Position numbers and translations under genes: made by a program
DNA from: Streptococcus oralis subsp. tigurinus
GTDB taxonomy: Bacteria; Bacillota; Bacilli; Lactobacillales; Streptococcaceae
Length of the DNA: 64,000 bases
Direction: 5' to 3'
Assembly (NCBI RefSeq): GCF_002356415.1
Contig: NZ_AP018338.1
Location: 186,001-250,000 of the forward strand
Part shown: positions 8,262 through 17,509 of the stretch, one piece after another
How the letters are laid out: each line of letters opens with the position of its first letter
How positions within the stretch are numbered: position 1 is the stretch's first letter
The notes under the pieces: generated by a model
What the model saw: only the letters and a program-made list of their open reading frames with translations
Told to the model about the DNA's origin: nothing
Databases searched by the model: none

Positions 8262-8888
8262 ATGACAAAAGGAATCTTAGGGAAAAAAGTGGGAATGACT
8301 CAAATCTTCACTGAAGCTGGCGAATTGATCCCTGTAACAGTTATTGAAGCAACTCCAAACGTTGTTCTTCAAGTTAAAACTGTTGAAACAGACGGATACA
8401 ACGCTATCCAAGTTGGTTTTGACGACAAACGCGAAGTATTGAGCAACAAACCTGCTAAAGGACATGTAGCGAAAGCTAACACGGCTCCTAAGCGCTTCAT
8501 TCGTGAATTCAAAAACGTTGAAGGCTTGGAAGTTGGTGCTGAAATCACAGTTGAAACATTCGCAGCTGGAGACGTTGTTGACGTAACTGGTACTTCTAAA
8601 GGTAAAGGTTTCCAAGGTGTTATCAAGCGCCATGGGCAATCACGTGGACCAATGGCTCACGGTTCTCGTTACCACCGTCGTCCAGGTTCTATGGGACCTG
8701 TTGCACCTAACCGCGTGTTCAAAGGTAAAAACCTTGCAGGACGTATGGGTGGCGACCGCGTGACAATTCAAAACCTTGAAGTTGTACAAGTTGTTCCAGA
8801 AAAGAACGTTATCCTTATCAAAGGTAACGTACCAGGTGCTAAGAAATCTCTTATCACCATCAAGTCAGCAGTTAAAGCTGGTAAATAA
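8262..8888 (+). CDS. rplC: 50S ribosomal protein L3
   Basis: 208 aa, starting [16 protein letters not shown], the L3 N-terminal signature. The [20 protein letters not shown] loop (about residues 125-144) reaches toward the peptidyl-transferase centre. It is an early-assembly 23S rRNA binder. RBS AAAAGGAA precedes the ATG. rplD follows after 24 bp. Confidence 0.98.
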
Positions 8889-8912
8889 TAAGGAAAGGGG
8901 AATACAGTCAAA

Positions 8913-9536
8913 ATGGCAAATGTAACATTATTCGACCAAACTGGTAAACAAGCTGGCGAAGTTGTTCTTAACGATGCAATCTTTGGTATTGAACCAAACC
9001 AATCTGTTGTGTTTGATGTGATCATCAGCCAACGTGCTAGCCTTCGTCAAGGAACTCACGCAGTTAAAAATCGCTCAGCTGTTTCAGGTGGTGGACGCAA
9101 ACCATGGCGTCAAAAAGGAACTGGACGTGCTCGTCAAGGTTCTATCCGCTCTCCACAATGGCGTGGTGGTGGAACTGTCTTCGGACCAACTCCACGTAGC
9201 TATGCGTACAAACTTCCTCAAAAAGTTCGTCGCCTTGCGCTTAAATCTGTTTACTCAGAAAAAGTTGCTGAAAACAAATTTGTAGCCGTTGATTCTCTTG
9301 AATTTACAGCTCCAAAAACTGCTGAATTTGCAAAAGTTCTTGCAGCTTTGAGCATCGATTCTAAAGTCCTTGTTATTCTTGAAGAAGGAAACGAATTCGC
9401 AGCTCTTTCAGCTCGTAACCTTCCAAACGTGAAAGTTGCGACTGCTACAACTGCAAGTGTTCTTGACATCGCAAATAGTGACAAACTTCTTGTTACTCAA
9501 GCAGCTATCTCTAAAATCGAGGAGGTTCTTGCATAA
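8913..9536 (+). CDS. rplD: 50S ribosomal protein L4
   Basis: 207 aa. The internal loop [19 protein letters not shown] (about residues 60-78) is the L4 exit-tunnel extension, where macrolide-resistance mutations are known in streptococci. The visible motif [11 protein letters not shown] looks wild type. The stop overlaps the rplW start by one base (TAATG). Confidence 0.98.
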
Positions 9537-9832
9537 TGAATTTGTATGATGTTATCAAAAAACCTGTTATCACTGAAAGCTCAATGGCTCAACTTGAAGC
9601 AGGAAAGTATGTATTTGAAGTTGACACTCGTGCGCACAAACTTTTGATTAAGCAAGCTGTTGAAGCTGCTTTTGAAGGTGTTAAGGTTGCAAATGTCAAT
9701 ACAATTAACGTAAAACCTAAAGCTAAACGTGTTGGACGTTACACTGGTTTTACTAACAAAACTAAAAAAGCTATCATCACACTTACAGCTGATTCAAAAG
9801 CAATCGAGTTGTTTGCTGCTGAAGCTGAATAA
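9536..9832 (+). CDS. rplW: 50S ribosomal protein L23
   Basis: 98 aa, starting [17 protein letters not shown]. It binds 23S rRNA domain III at the tunnel exit and forms the docking site for trigger factor and SRP. Translationally coupled to rplD by the TAATG overlap; GAGG lies within the end of rplD. Confidence 0.98.
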
Positions 9833-9849
9833 TCTAAGGAGGAAATATC

Positions 9850-10683
9850 GTGGGAATTCGTGTTTATAAACCAACAACAAACGGTCGCCGTAATATGACT
9901 TCTTTGGATTTCGCTGAAATCACAACAAGCGCTCCTGAAAAATCATTGCTTGTTGCTTTGAAGAACAAGGCTGGTCGTAACAACAACGGTCGTATCACTG
10001 TTCGTCACCAAGGTGGTGGGCACAAACGTTTCTACCGTTTGGTTGACTTCAAACGTAACAAAGACAACGTTGAAGCAGTTGTTAAAACTATCGAGTACGA
10101 TCCAAACCGTTCTGCAAACATCGCTCTTGTACACTACACAGACGGTGTGAAAGCATACATCATCGCTCCAAAAGGTCTTGAGGTTGGTCAACGTATCGTT
10201 TCAGGCCCAGAAGCAGATATCAAAGTCGGAAATGCTCTTCCACTTGCTAACATTCCAGTTGGTACTTTGATCCACAACATCGAGTTGAAACCAGGTCGTG
10301 GTGGAGAATTGGTGCGTGCAGCTGGAGCTTCTGCTCAAGTATTGGGTCAAGAAGGTAAATATGTTCTTGTTCGTCTTCAATCTGGCGAAGTACGTATGAT
10401 TCTTGGAACTTGTCGTGCAACAGTTGGTGTTGTCGGAAACGAACAACATGGACTTGTAAACCTTGGTAAAGCAGGACGTAGCCGTTGGAAAGGTATCCGC
10501 CCAACAGTTCGTGGTTCTGTAATGAACCCTAACGATCACCCACACGGTGGTGGTGAAGGTAAAGCACCAGTTGGTCGTAAAGCGCCATCTACTCCATGGG
10601 GCAAACCTGCTCTTGGTCTTAAAACTCGTAACAAGAAAGCGAAATCTGACAAACTTATCGTTCGTCGTCGCAACGAGAAATAA
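9850..10683 (+). CDS. rplB: 50S ribosomal protein L2
   Basis: 277 aa, starting with GTG ([18 protein letters not shown]) behind AAGGAGG. The conserved peptidyl-transferase-proximal segment [15 protein letters not shown] (about residues 219-233) is intact. The next gene, rpsS, is 103 bp away, an unusually long gap for this cluster that holds two hairpins. Confidence 0.98.
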   Translation: MGIRVYKPTTNGRRNMTSLDFAEITTSAPEKSLLVALKNKAGRNNNGRITVRHQGGGHKRFYRLVDFKRNKDNVEAVVKTIEYDPNRSANIALVHYTDGVKAYIIAPKGLEVGQRIVSGPEADIKVGNALPLANIPVGTLIHNIELKPGRGGELVRAAGASAQVLGQEGKYVLVRLQSGEVRMILGTCRATVGVVGNEQHGLVNLGKAGRSRWKGIRPTVRGSVMNPNDHPHGGGEGKAPVGRKAPSTPWGKPALGLKTRNKKAKSDKLIVRRRNEK

Positions 10684-10690
10684 TAGTAAA

Positions 10691-10770
10691 CTAGTCGCTT
10701 AAGCAACTAGGGAATCCGCCAGCTCGGTAGCGCTCCATGTGAGCGCAAGCCGCTGTGGTACAATATTTAA
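10691..10770 (+). other. Structured spacer rplB-rpsS: two hairpins and an extended -10
   Basis: First hairpin: CTAGT-C-GCTTAAGC-A-ACTAG (10691-10710). Second: GCGCTC (10730-10735), loop CATGT, GAGCGC (10741-10746), extended by CGG/CCG across a small internal loop. They are followed by TGGTACAAT, which resembles an extended -10 without a clear -35. It could be an internal promoter, an mRNA-processing site or a regulatory structure. Confidence 0.45.
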
Positions 10771-10786
10771 AGGAGAAAACATAAAA

Positions 10787-11068
10787 ATGGGACGCAGTCT
10801 TAAAAAAGGACCTTTCGTCGATGAGCATTTGATGAAAAAAGTTGAAGCTCAAGCTAACGACGAAAAGAAAAAAGTTATCAAAACTTGGTCACGTCGTTCA
10901 ACGATCTTCCCAAGTTTCATTGGTTACACTATTGCAGTTTATGACGGACGTAAACACGTACCTGTTTACATCCAAGAAGACATGGTAGGTCACAAACTTG
11001 GTGAATTCGCACCAACTCGTACTTACAAAGGTCACGCTGCAGACGACAAGAAAACACGTAGAAAATAA
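10787..11068 (+). CDS. rpsS: 30S ribosomal protein S19
   Basis: 93 aa, starting [18 protein letters not shown], the family N-terminus. AAAGGAG lies upstream of this ATG; an in-frame GTG 16 codons earlier would add residues foreign to S19. It binds 16S rRNA in the 30S head, near S13. Confidence 0.98.
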
Positions 11069-11079
11069 GGAGAACATAA

Positions 11080-11424
11080 ATGGCAGAAATTACTTCAGCT
11101 AAAGCAATGGCTCGTACAGTACGTGTTTCACCTCGTAAATCACGTCTTGTTCTTGACAATATTCGTGGTAAAAGCGTAGCCGACGCTATTGCAATCTTGA
11201 CATTCACTCCAAACAAAGCTGCTGAAATCATCTTGAAAGTTTTGAATTCAGCTGTAGCTAACGCTGAAAACAACTTTGGTTTGGATAAAGCTAACTTGGT
11301 AGTATCTGAAGCATTCGCAAACGAAGGACCAACTATGAAACGTTTTCGTCCACGTGCGAAAGGTTCAGCTTCACCAATCAACAAACGTACAGCTCACATC
11401 ACTGTAGCTGTTGCAGAAAAATAA
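11080..11424 (+). CDS. rplV: 50S ribosomal protein L22
   Basis: 114 aa with the conserved tunnel hairpin region [17 protein letters not shown] (about residues 88-104), another known macrolide-resistance site that looks wild type here. It starts 11 bp after rpsS behind AAGGAG. Confidence 0.98.
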   Translation: MAEITSAKAMARTVRVSPRKSRLVLDNIRGKSVADAIAILTFTPNKAAEIILKVLNSAVANAENNFGLDKANLVVSEAFANEGPTMKRFRPRAKGSASPINKRTAHITVAVAEK

Positions 11425-11436
11425 GGAGGTAACATC

Positions 11437-12090
11437 GTGGGTCAAAAAGTACATCCAATTGGTATGCGTGTCGGCATCATCCGTGATTGGGATGCCAAAT
11501 GGTATGCTGAAAAAGAATACGCGGATTACCTTCATGAAGATCTTGCAATCCGTAAATTCGTTCAAAAAGAACTTGCTGATGCAGCAGTTTCAACTATCGA
11601 AATCGAACGCGCAGTGAACAAAGTTAACGTTTCACTTCACACTGCTAAACCAGGTATGGTTATCGGTAAAGGTGGCGCTAACGTTGATGCACTCCGTGCA
11701 AAACTTAACAAATTGACTGGAAAACAAGTACACATCAACATCATCGAAATCAAACAACCTGATTTGGATGCTCACCTTGTAGGTAAAGGCATTGCTCGTC
11801 AATTGGAGCAACGTGTTGCTTTCCGTCGTGCACAAAAACAAGCAATCCAACGCGCAATGCGTGCCGGAGCTAAAGGAATCAAAACTCAAGTATCAGGTCG
11901 TTTGAACGGTGCAGATATTGCCCGTGCTGAAGGATACTCAGAAGGAACTGTTCCACTCCACACACTTCGTGCAGATATCGATTACGCTTGGGAAGAAGCA
12001 GATACTACATACGGTAAACTTGGTGTTAAAGTATGGATCTACCGTGGTGAAGTTCTTCCAGCTCGTAAAAACACTAAAGGAGGTAAATAA
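11437..12090 (+). CDS. rpsC: 30S ribosomal protein S3
   Basis: 217 aa from a GTG start ([18 protein letters not shown]) behind AAGGAGG. The KH domain with the GxxG loop [13 protein letters not shown] (about residues 75-87) is clear. It forms part of the mRNA entry channel and helicase. rplP follows after 3 bp. Confidence 0.98.
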   Translation: MGQKVHPIGMRVGIIRDWDAKWYAEKEYADYLHEDLAIRKFVQKELADAAVSTIEIERAVNKVNVSLHTAKPGMVIGKGGANVDALRAKLNKLTGKQVHINIIEIKQPDLDAHLVGKGIARQLEQRVAFRRAQKQAIQRAMRAGAKGIKTQVSGRLNGADIARAEGYSEGTVPLHTLRADIDYAWEEADTTYGKLGVKVWIYRGEVLPARKNTKGGK

Positions 12091-12093
12091 CCA

Positions 12094-12507
12094 ATGTTAG
12101 TACCTAAACGTGTTAAACACCGTCGTGAATTCCGTGGAAAAATGCGCGGTGAAGCAAAAGGTGGAAAAGAAGTAGCATTCGGTGAATACGGTCTTCAAGC
12201 TACAACTAGCCACTGGATTACTAACCGCCAAATCGAAGCTGCTCGTATCGCCATGACTCGTTACATGAAACGTGGTGGTAAAGTTTGGATTAAAATCTTC
12301 CCACACAAATCATACACTGCTAAAGCTATCGGTGTGCGTATGGGATCTGGTAAAGGGGCACCTGAAGGTTGGGTTGCACCAGTTAAACGCGGTAAAGTGA
12401 TGTTCGAAATCGCTGGTGTATCTGAAGAGATTGCACGTGAAGCGCTTCGTCTTGCTAGCCACAAATTGCCAGTTAAAACTAAATTCGTAAAACGTGAAGC
12501 AGAATAA
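12094..12507 (+). CDS. rplP: 50S ribosomal protein L16
   Basis: 137 aa, starting [19 protein letters not shown]. It contacts the A-site tRNA and organises the 23S peptidyl-transferase region. It starts 3 bp after the rpsC stop, with its RBS (AAAGGAGG) inside the end of rpsC. Confidence 0.98.
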   Translation: MLVPKRVKHRREFRGKMRGEAKGGKEVAFGEYGLQATTSHWITNRQIEAARIAMTRYMKRGGKVWIKIFPHKSYTAKAIGVRMGSGKGAPEGWVAPVKRGKVMFEIAGVSEEIAREALRLASHKLPVKTKFVKREAE

Positions 12508-12516
12508 GGAGAAGGC

Positions 12517-12723
12517 ATGAAACTTAATGAAGTAAAAGAATTTGTTAAAGAACTTCGTGGTCTTTCTCAAGAAGAACTCGCGAAGCGCGAAAACGAATTG
12601 AAAAAAGAATTGTTTGAACTTCGTTTCCAAGCTGCTACTGGTCAATTGGAACAAACAGCTCGCTTGAAAGAAGTTAAAAAACAAATCGCTCGTATCAAAA
12701 CAGTTCAATCTGAAGCGAAATAA
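12517..12723 (+). CDS. rpmC: 50S ribosomal protein L29
   Basis: 68 aa helical hairpin protein, starting [20 protein letters not shown]. It sits at the tunnel exit next to L23. RBS AAGGAG; 9 bp after rplP. Confidence 0.97.
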
Positions 12724-12747
12724 TAGACTAGGGAAGGAGAAATTTCA

Positions 12748-13008
12748 ATGGAACGCAATAATCGTAAAGTTCTTGTTGGACGTGTTGTATCTGACAAAAT
12801 GGACAAGACAATCACAGTTGTAGTTGAAACAAAACGTAACCACCCAGTCTATGGTAAACGTATTAACTACTCTAAAAAATACAAAGCACATGATGAAAAC
12901 AATGTTGCCAAAGAAGGTGATATCGTACGTATCATGGAAACTCGCCCGCTTTCAGCTACAAAACGTTTCCGTCTTGTAGAAGTTGTTGAAGAAGCGGTTA
13001 TCATCTAA
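12748..13008 (+). CDS. rpsQ: 30S ribosomal protein S17
   Basis: 86 aa OB-fold protein with the [18 protein letters not shown] start and the [18 protein letters not shown] motif near the C-terminus. It is a primary 16S rRNA binder. RBS AAGGAG. Confidence 0.98.
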
Positions 13009-13033
13009 TCAAGCCTGAAAGGAGAAAACTGAA

Positions 13034-13402
13034 ATGATTCAAACAGAAACTCGTTTGAAAGTCGCAGACAACAGCGGTGCACGCGAAATCTTGACTATCA
13101 AAGTTCTTGGTGGTTCTAAACGTAAATTTGCGAACATCGGTGATGTTATTGTGGCATCTGTAAAACAAGCTACTCCTGGTGGTGCGGTTAAAAAAGGTGA
13201 CGTTGTAAAAGCTGTTATCGTTCGTACTAAATCAGGTGCTCGTCGCGCTGATGGTTCATACATCAAGTTTGACGAAAATGCAGCAGTTATCATCCGTGAT
13301 GACAAAACTCCTCGCGGAACACGTATCTTTGGTCCAGTTGCACGTGAATTACGTGAAGGTGGCTTCATGAAGATCGTGTCACTTGCTCCAGAAGTACTTT
13401 AA
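13034..13402 (+). CDS. rplN: 50S ribosomal protein L14
   Basis: 122 aa, the standard length, starting [19 protein letters not shown], with the signature [21 protein letters not shown]. It lies at the subunit interface and is the target of RsfS. It is followed by a 183-bp spacer, long for this position in the spc operon. Confidence 0.98.
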   Translation: MIQTETRLKVADNSGAREILTIKVLGGSKRKFANIGDVIVASVKQATPGGAVKKGDVVKAVIVRTKSGARRADGSYIKFDENAAVIIRDDKTPRGTRIFGPVARELREGGFMKIVSLAPEVL

Positions 13403-13585
13403 TAAATTGCTCAAAGAAAATTAAAACAAGTCTAGGAAGTGAAACGAAAGCATAACTTGAGTTAGGTGAGTTGAAACTGACGAAGATTTGCTTTGATTTT
13501 CGTAGAGTAAAAACAAACAAACTAGTCCCCTGGAATTGACTCCAGGGTGCCCTTGTGGGCGTAAGAAAAATCAAGGAGAAACCTA
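13403..13585 (+). other. Long structured spacer rplN-rplX
   Basis: 183 bp without a plausible gene. Before the rplX RBS it has CCCTGGA (13528-13534), loop ATTGAC, TCCAGGG (13541-13547), a perfect 7-bp stem, followed at once by GCCC-TTGT-GGGC (13549-13560). The upstream part is A-rich without a convincing promoter. L14-L24 spacers are usually short, so an RNA-level role is plausible. Confidence 0.5.
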
Positions 13586-13891
13586 ATGTTTGTAAAAAAA
13601 GGCGACAAAGTTCGCGTAATCGCTGGTAAAGATAAGGGAACAGAAGCTGTTGTCCTTACTGCCCTTCCAAAAGTAAACAAAGTTATCGTTGAAGGTGTTA
13701 ACATCGTTAAGAAACACCAACGTCCAACTAACGAGCTTCCTCAAGGTGGTATCATCGAGAAAGAAGCAGCTATCCACGTATCAAACGTCCAAGTTTTGGA
13801 CAAGAACGGTGTAGCTGGTCGTGTTGGTTACAAATTTGTAGACGGTAAAAAAGTTCGCTACAACAAAAAATCAGGCGAAGTGCTTGATTAA
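13586..13891 (+). CDS. rplX: 50S ribosomal protein L24
   Basis: 101 aa with the KOW motif at the N-terminus ([20 protein letters not shown]). It initiates 50S assembly at the 5' end of 23S rRNA. RBS AAGGAGA. Confidence 0.98.
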
Positions 13892-13914
13892 TCACGAAGG
13901 AAAGGAGAAGTATA

Positions 13915-14457
13915 ATGGCAAATCGTTTAAAAGAAAAATATCTTAATGAAGTAGTTCCTGCTTTGACAGAACAATTCAACTACTCATCAGTGATGGCTGT
14001 GCCTAAAGTAGATAAGATCGTTTTGAACATGGGTGTTGGTGAAGCTGTATCAAACGCTAAAAGCCTTGAAAAAGCTGCTGAAGAATTGGCACTTATCTCA
14101 GGTCAAAAACCACTTATCACTAAAGCTAAAAAATCAATCGCCGGCTTCCGTCTTCGTGAAGGTGTAGCGATCGGTGCAAAAGTTACCCTTCGTGGTGAAC
14201 GTATGTATGAATTCTTGGATAAATTGGTTTCAGTTTCACTTCCACGTGTGCGTGACTTCCACGGTGTTCCAACAAAATCATTTGATGGACGCGGAAACTA
14301 CACTCTTGGTGTGAAAGAACAATTGATCTTCCCAGAAATCAATTTTGATGACGTTGACAAAACTCGTGGTCTTGACATCGTTATCGTAACAACTGCTAAC
14401 ACTGACGAAGAGTCACGTGCATTGCTTACAGGCCTTGGAATGCCTTTTGCAAAATAA
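13915..14457 (+). CDS. rplE: 50S ribosomal protein L5
   Basis: 180 aa, starting [20 protein letters not shown]; the P-site tRNA loop region and the [19 protein letters not shown] segment are conserved. It binds 5S rRNA in the central protuberance. RBS AAAGGAGA. Confidence 0.98.
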   Translation: MANRLKEKYLNEVVPALTEQFNYSSVMAVPKVDKIVLNMGVGEAVSNAKSLEKAAEELALISGQKPLITKAKKSIAGFRLREGVAIGAKVTLRGERMYEFLDKLVSVSLPRVRDFHGVPTKSFDGRGNYTLGVKEQLIFPEINFDDVDKTRGLDIVIVTTANTDEESRALLTGLGMPFAK

Positions 14458-14474
14458 TATAGGAGGTAAATCTA

Positions 14475-14660
14475 ATGGCTAAAAAATCAATGATTGCTAA
14501 GAACAAACGTCCAGCGAAGTTCTCTACTCAAGCTTATACTCGTTGTGAAAAATGTGGTCGTCCACATTCAGTTTACCGCAAATTTAAACTTTGCCGTGTT
14601 TGCTTCCGTGAATTAGCTTACAAAGGACAAATTCCTGGTGTAACAAAAGCATCTTGGTAA
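14475..14660 (+). CDS. rpsN: 30S ribosomal protein S14, zinc-ribbon type
   Basis: 61 aa, the short C+ form, with zinc ligands C24, C27, C40 and C43. It binds 16S rRNA in the 30S head. Streptococci may carry a second, zinc-independent paralogue elsewhere; none is in this window. It starts behind AGGAGG and is followed by the first copy of the structured RNA element. Confidence 0.98.
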
Positions 14661-14666
14661 TATCAT

Positions 14667-14771
14667 GATACAAAGAGCGTAACAACCACAGCAAAAATAG
14701 GAAATTTGGAGAAGGAGCGATGCCCCAAAACAAATTTATCTTTTTTGCACAGGTTGTAGCTCGTTTTCAAA
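14667..14771 (+). ncRNA. Structured RNA element, copy 1 (rpsN-rpsH spacer)
   Basis: A long coaxial hairpin with four stacked helices. From outside in: GAGC (14675-14678)/GCTC (14759-14762); ACAACC (14682-14687)/GGTTGT (14752-14757); GCAAAAA (14691-14697)/TTTTTGC (14742-14748); AAATTTG (14702-14708)/CAAATTT (14731-14737); capped by GGAGC/GCCCC (14714-14726). The TAGG internal loop opposite ATCT is shared with copy 2. A separate TTCAAAT/ATTTGAA hairpin (14766-14791) follows. Copy 2 carries compensatory changes in these helices, so the RNA fold is probably selected. Confidence 0.7.
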
Positions 14772-14873
14772 TAAGAGTTCTCTCATTTGAATGTGTCAAT
14801 ACTATCTGAGCCCAGCTCAATCATTAACTAGCAAGTGCAACTTGCAAACTACTAGTAAGAGGAGAAAAACAAA

Positions 14874-15272
14874 ATGGTTATGACTGACCCAATCGCAGAC
14901 TTCCTAACTCGTATTCGTAACGCTAACCAAGCGAAACACGAAGTACTTGAAGTACCTGCATCAAACATCAAAAAAGGGATTGCTGAAATCTTTAAACGCG
15001 AAGGTTTTGTAAAAAACGTTGAAATCATCGAAGATGACAAACAAGGCATCATCCGTGTATTCCTTAAATACGGACCAAACGGTGAAAAAGTTATCACTAA
15101 CTTGAAACGTGTTTCTAAACCAGGACTTCGTGTCTACAAAAAACGTGAAGATCTTCCAAAAGTTCTTAACGGACTTGGAATTGCTATCCTTTCAACTTCT
15201 GAAGGTTTGCTTACTGATAAAGAAGCTCGCCAAAAAAACGTTGGTGGAGAAGTTATCGCTTACGTTTGGTAA
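14874..15272 (+). CDS. rpsH: 30S ribosomal protein S8
   Basis: 132 aa, starting [18 protein letters not shown]. It binds 16S rRNA helix 21. In E. coli S8 represses the spc operon post-transcriptionally at the L5 site; here the gene is flanked by two copies of a structured RNA element. RBS AAGAGGAGA. Confidence 0.98.
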   Translation: MVMTDPIADFLTRIRNANQAKHEVLEVPASNIKKGIAEIFKREGFVKNVEIIEDDKQGIIRVFLKYGPNGEKVITNLKRVSKPGLRVYKKREDLPKVLNGLGIAILSTSEGLLTDKEARQKNVGGEVIAYVW

Positions 15273-15278
15273 AATCAA

Positions 15279-15383
15279 GATACAAAGAGCGTCATGGGCA
15301 ATGTGAAAATAGGAAATCTGACAAAGAGTGTTAACACTCTAGGAAGATTTGTCTTTTTCACACAGACCATAGCTCGTGTTCAA
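15279..15383 (+). ncRNA. Structured RNA element, copy 2 (rpsH-small ORF spacer)
   Basis: Same architecture as copy 1: GAGC (15287-15290)/GCTC (15372-15375); ATGG (15294-15297)/CCAT (15367-15370); GTGAAAA (15303-15309)/TTTTCAC (15355-15361); conserved TAGG internal loop (15310-15313) opposite GTCT; AAATCT (15314-15319)/AGATTT (15345-15350); apical AGAGTG-TTAA-CACTCT (15325-15340). Helix sequences differ from copy 1 but pairing is kept, while ATACAAAGAGCGT, ATAGGAAAT, CTTTTT and AGCTCGT-TTCAA are shared. A perfect 10-bp hairpin (15384-15409) follows. Confidence 0.7.
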
Positions 15384-15438
15384 TTTAGCTGATTTACTGA
15401 TCAGCTAAATAGAGAGTAAATTAGTTTAGGAGAAAAAG

Positions 15439-15618
15439 ATGAAAGCTACTGAATTGAATGAAAAACTTATTGTTGCAGAAGACGCTTTGGCTGAATTGTC
15501 AAAAGATGACCTTGTATCTCTTTTATGTGAAATTGGTTATAGTCCTGCGGCTATTGATGTATTGACAGAATATCAGGAGTTTGTCAAAGCTTTTCGAAAG
15601 AAACTAGGTTTGCTCTAA
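15439..15618 (+). CDS. Small hypothetical protein inside spc operon (59 aa)
   Basis: MKATELNEKLIVAEDALAEL, then a predicted helical protein ending RKKLGLL. It has a strong TTTAGGAGAAA RBS and sits between rpsH and rplF, where the spc operon normally has nothing. It is acidic at the N-terminus and basic at the C-terminus, with no domain recognised. The good RBS and length argue that it is translated. Function unknown. Confidence 0.65.
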   Translation: MKATELNEKLIVAEDALAELSKDDLVSLLCEIGYSPAAIDVLTEYQEFVKAFRKKLGLL

Positions 15619-15680
15619 TCCGAATGCCCCCCGTGAAAACTGGCCATTCTGGCCTGACAATTTAACAGGAGAAAATAAAC

Positions 15681-16217
15681 ATGTCACGTATTGGTAATAA
15701 AGTTATCGTGTTGCCTGCTGGTGTTGAAGTCACTAACAATGACAACGTAGTAACTGTAAAAGGACCTAAAGGAGAACTTACTCGTAAGTTCTCAAAAGAT
15801 ATTGAAATTCGCTTGGAAGGTACTGAAGTAACTCTTCACCGTCCAAACGATTCAAAAGAAATGAAAACTATCCACGGAACTACTCGTGCCCTTTTGAATA
15901 ACATGGTAATTGGTGTATCAGAAGGATTCAAGAAAGAACTTGAAATGCGTGGGGTTGGTTACCGTGCACAACTTCAAGGATCAAAACTTGTTTTGGCTGT
16001 TGGTAAATCTCATCCAGATGAAGTTGAAGCTCCAGAAGGGATTACCTTTGAACTTCCAAACCCAACAACAATCGTTGTTAACGGAATTTCAAAAGAAGTA
16101 GTTGGTCAAACAGCTGCTTACGTACGTAGCCTTCGTTCACCAGAACCATATAAAGGTAAAGGTATCCGTTACGTTGGCGAATACGTTCGTCTTAAAGAAG
16201 GTAAAACAGGTAAATAA
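15681..16217 (+). CDS. rplF: 50S ribosomal protein L6
   Basis: 178 aa, starting [20 protein letters not shown], with the C-terminal signature [22 protein letters not shown]. Two L6 repeats; it lies near the factor-binding site. RBS CAGGAGA. A GTGGTTGA/TCAACCAC hairpin (16224-16242) follows. Confidence 0.98.
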   Translation: MSRIGNKVIVLPAGVEVTNNDNVVTVKGPKGELTRKFSKDIEIRLEGTEVTLHRPNDSKEMKTIHGTTRALLNNMVIGVSEGFKKELEMRGVGYRAQLQGSKLVLAVGKSHPDEVEAPEGITFELPNPTTIVVNGISKEVVGQTAAYVRSLRSPEPYKGKGIRYVGEYVRLKEGKTGK

Positions 16218-16223
16218 TGTTGA

Positions 16224-16242
16224 GTGGTTGATTTTCAACCAC
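16224..16242 (+). other. Perfect 8-bp hairpin between rplF and rplR
   Basis: GTGGTTGA, loop TTT, TCAACCAC, followed by CAACCTATTTTCC. The weak T tract makes it a poor terminator; mRNA stabilisation or attenuation is possible. Confidence 0.45.
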
Positions 16243-16300
16243 CAACCTATTTTCCAACTTTGTGCATAGCACGCGATTTAAAACTAAAGAGGTGAAAACT

Positions 16301-16657
16301 GTGATTTCTAAACCAGATAAAAACAAACTCCGCCAAAAACGCCACCGTCGCGTTCGCGGAAAACTCTCTGGAACTGCTGATCGCCCACGTTTGAACGTAT
16401 TCCGTTCTAATACAGGCATCTACGCTCAAGTGATTGATGACGTAGCGGGTGTAACGCTCGCAAGTGCTTCAACTCTTGACAAAGAAGTTTCAAAAGGAAC
16501 TAAAACTGAACAAGCCGTTGCTGTCGGTAAACTCGTTGCAGAACGTGCAAACGCTAAAGGTATTTCAGAAGTGGTGTTCGACCGCGGTGGATATCTATAT
16601 CACGGACGTGTGAAAGCTTTGGCTGATGCAGCTCGTGAAAACGGATTGAAATTCTAA
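16301..16657 (+). CDS. rplR: 50S ribosomal protein L18
   Basis: 118 aa from a GTG start ([20 protein letters not shown]) behind AAGAGGTGA. An upstream in-frame ATG at 16262 would add 13 atypical residues and lacks an RBS. It binds 5S rRNA; the C-terminal motif [20 protein letters not shown] is intact. Confidence 0.97.
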
Positions 16658-16674
16658 TAGGAGGACACTAGAAA

Positions 16675-17169
16675 ATGGCATTTAAAGACAATGCAGTTGA
16701 ATTTGAAGAACGCGTAGTTGCTGTCAACCGTGTTACAAAAGTTGTTAAAGGTGGACGTCGTCTTCGTTTCGCAGCTCTTGTTGTTGTTGGTGACCGCAAT
16801 GGTCGCGTAGGATTTGGTACTGGTAAAGCTCAAGAAGTTCCAGAAGCAATCCGTAAAGCAGTAGATGATGCTAAGAAAAACTTGATTGAAGTACCTATGG
16901 TTGGAACAACAATTCCTCACGAAGTTCTTTCAGAATTCGGTGGAGCTAAAGTATTGTTGAAACCTGCTGTAGAAGGTTCTGGAGTTGCCGCTGGTGGTGC
17001 AGTTCGTGCCGTTGTGGAATTGGCAGGTGTGGCAGATATTACGTCTAAATCACTTGGCTCTAACACTCCAATCAACATTGTTCGCGCAACTGTTGAAGGT
17101 TTGAAACAATTGAAACGCGCTGAAGAAGTTGCTGCCCTTCGTGGTATCTCAGTTTCTGATTTGGCATAA
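16675..17169 (+). CDS. rpsE: 30S ribosomal protein S5
   Basis: 164 aa with the double-stranded RNA-binding N-terminal domain ([20 protein letters not shown]) and the S5 C-terminal domain. A known spectinomycin-resistance locus; the [10 protein letters not shown] loop looks wild type. RBS AGGAGG. Confidence 0.98.
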   Translation: MAFKDNAVEFEERVVAVNRVTKVVKGGRRLRFAALVVVGDRNGRVGFGTGKAQEVPEAIRKAVDDAKKNLIEVPMVGTTIPHEVLSEFGGAKVLLKPAVEGSGVAAGGAVRAVVELAGVADITSKSLGSNTPINIVRATVEGLKQLKRAEEVAALRGISVSDLA

Positions 17170-17182
17170 GAAAGGGGATAAA

Positions 17183-17365
17183 ATGGCTCAAATTAAAATT
17201 ACTTTGACTAAGTCTCCAATCGGACGCATTCCATCACAACGTAAAACTGTTGTAGCACTTGGACTTGGCAAATTGAACAGCTCTGTTATCAAAGAAGACA
17301 ACGCTGCTATCCGTGGTATGATCACTGCAGTATCTCACTTGGTAACAGTTGAAGAAGTAAACTAA
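17183..17365 (+). CDS. rpmD: 50S ribosomal protein L30
   Basis: 60 aa, starting [20 protein letters not shown]. The ATG at 17183 follows AAAGGGGA and gives the standard length; longer readings extend into rpsE. It is followed by a 144-bp spacer with three hairpins. Confidence 0.97.
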   Translation: MAQIKITLTKSPIGRIPSQRKTVVALGLGKLNSSVIKEDNAAIRGMITAVSHLVTVEEVN

Positions 17366-17509
17366 TGAATCTTTAGGGGATGTGGAAATACTCATCCCCT
17401 AAAACTAGATATAGTCATCTAAGATGACCATGTATAGGCGAGTTGATAAGGGAGACAACCTTTTCTCTCTTATCGGCGCTAGCATTTTACAAAAGAGGAG
17501 AAAACAATA
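17366..17509 (+). other. Structured spacer rpmD-rplO with three hairpins
   Basis: TTTAGGGGATG/CATCCCCTAAA (17372-17403, perfect 11 bp); GTCATC-TAA-GATGAC (17414-17428); GATAAGGGAG/CTCTCTTATC (17445-17474, one G.U). No clear U tract or promoter is seen. rpmD and rplO are normally nearly contiguous, so the insertion is unusual. Confidence 0.55.
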
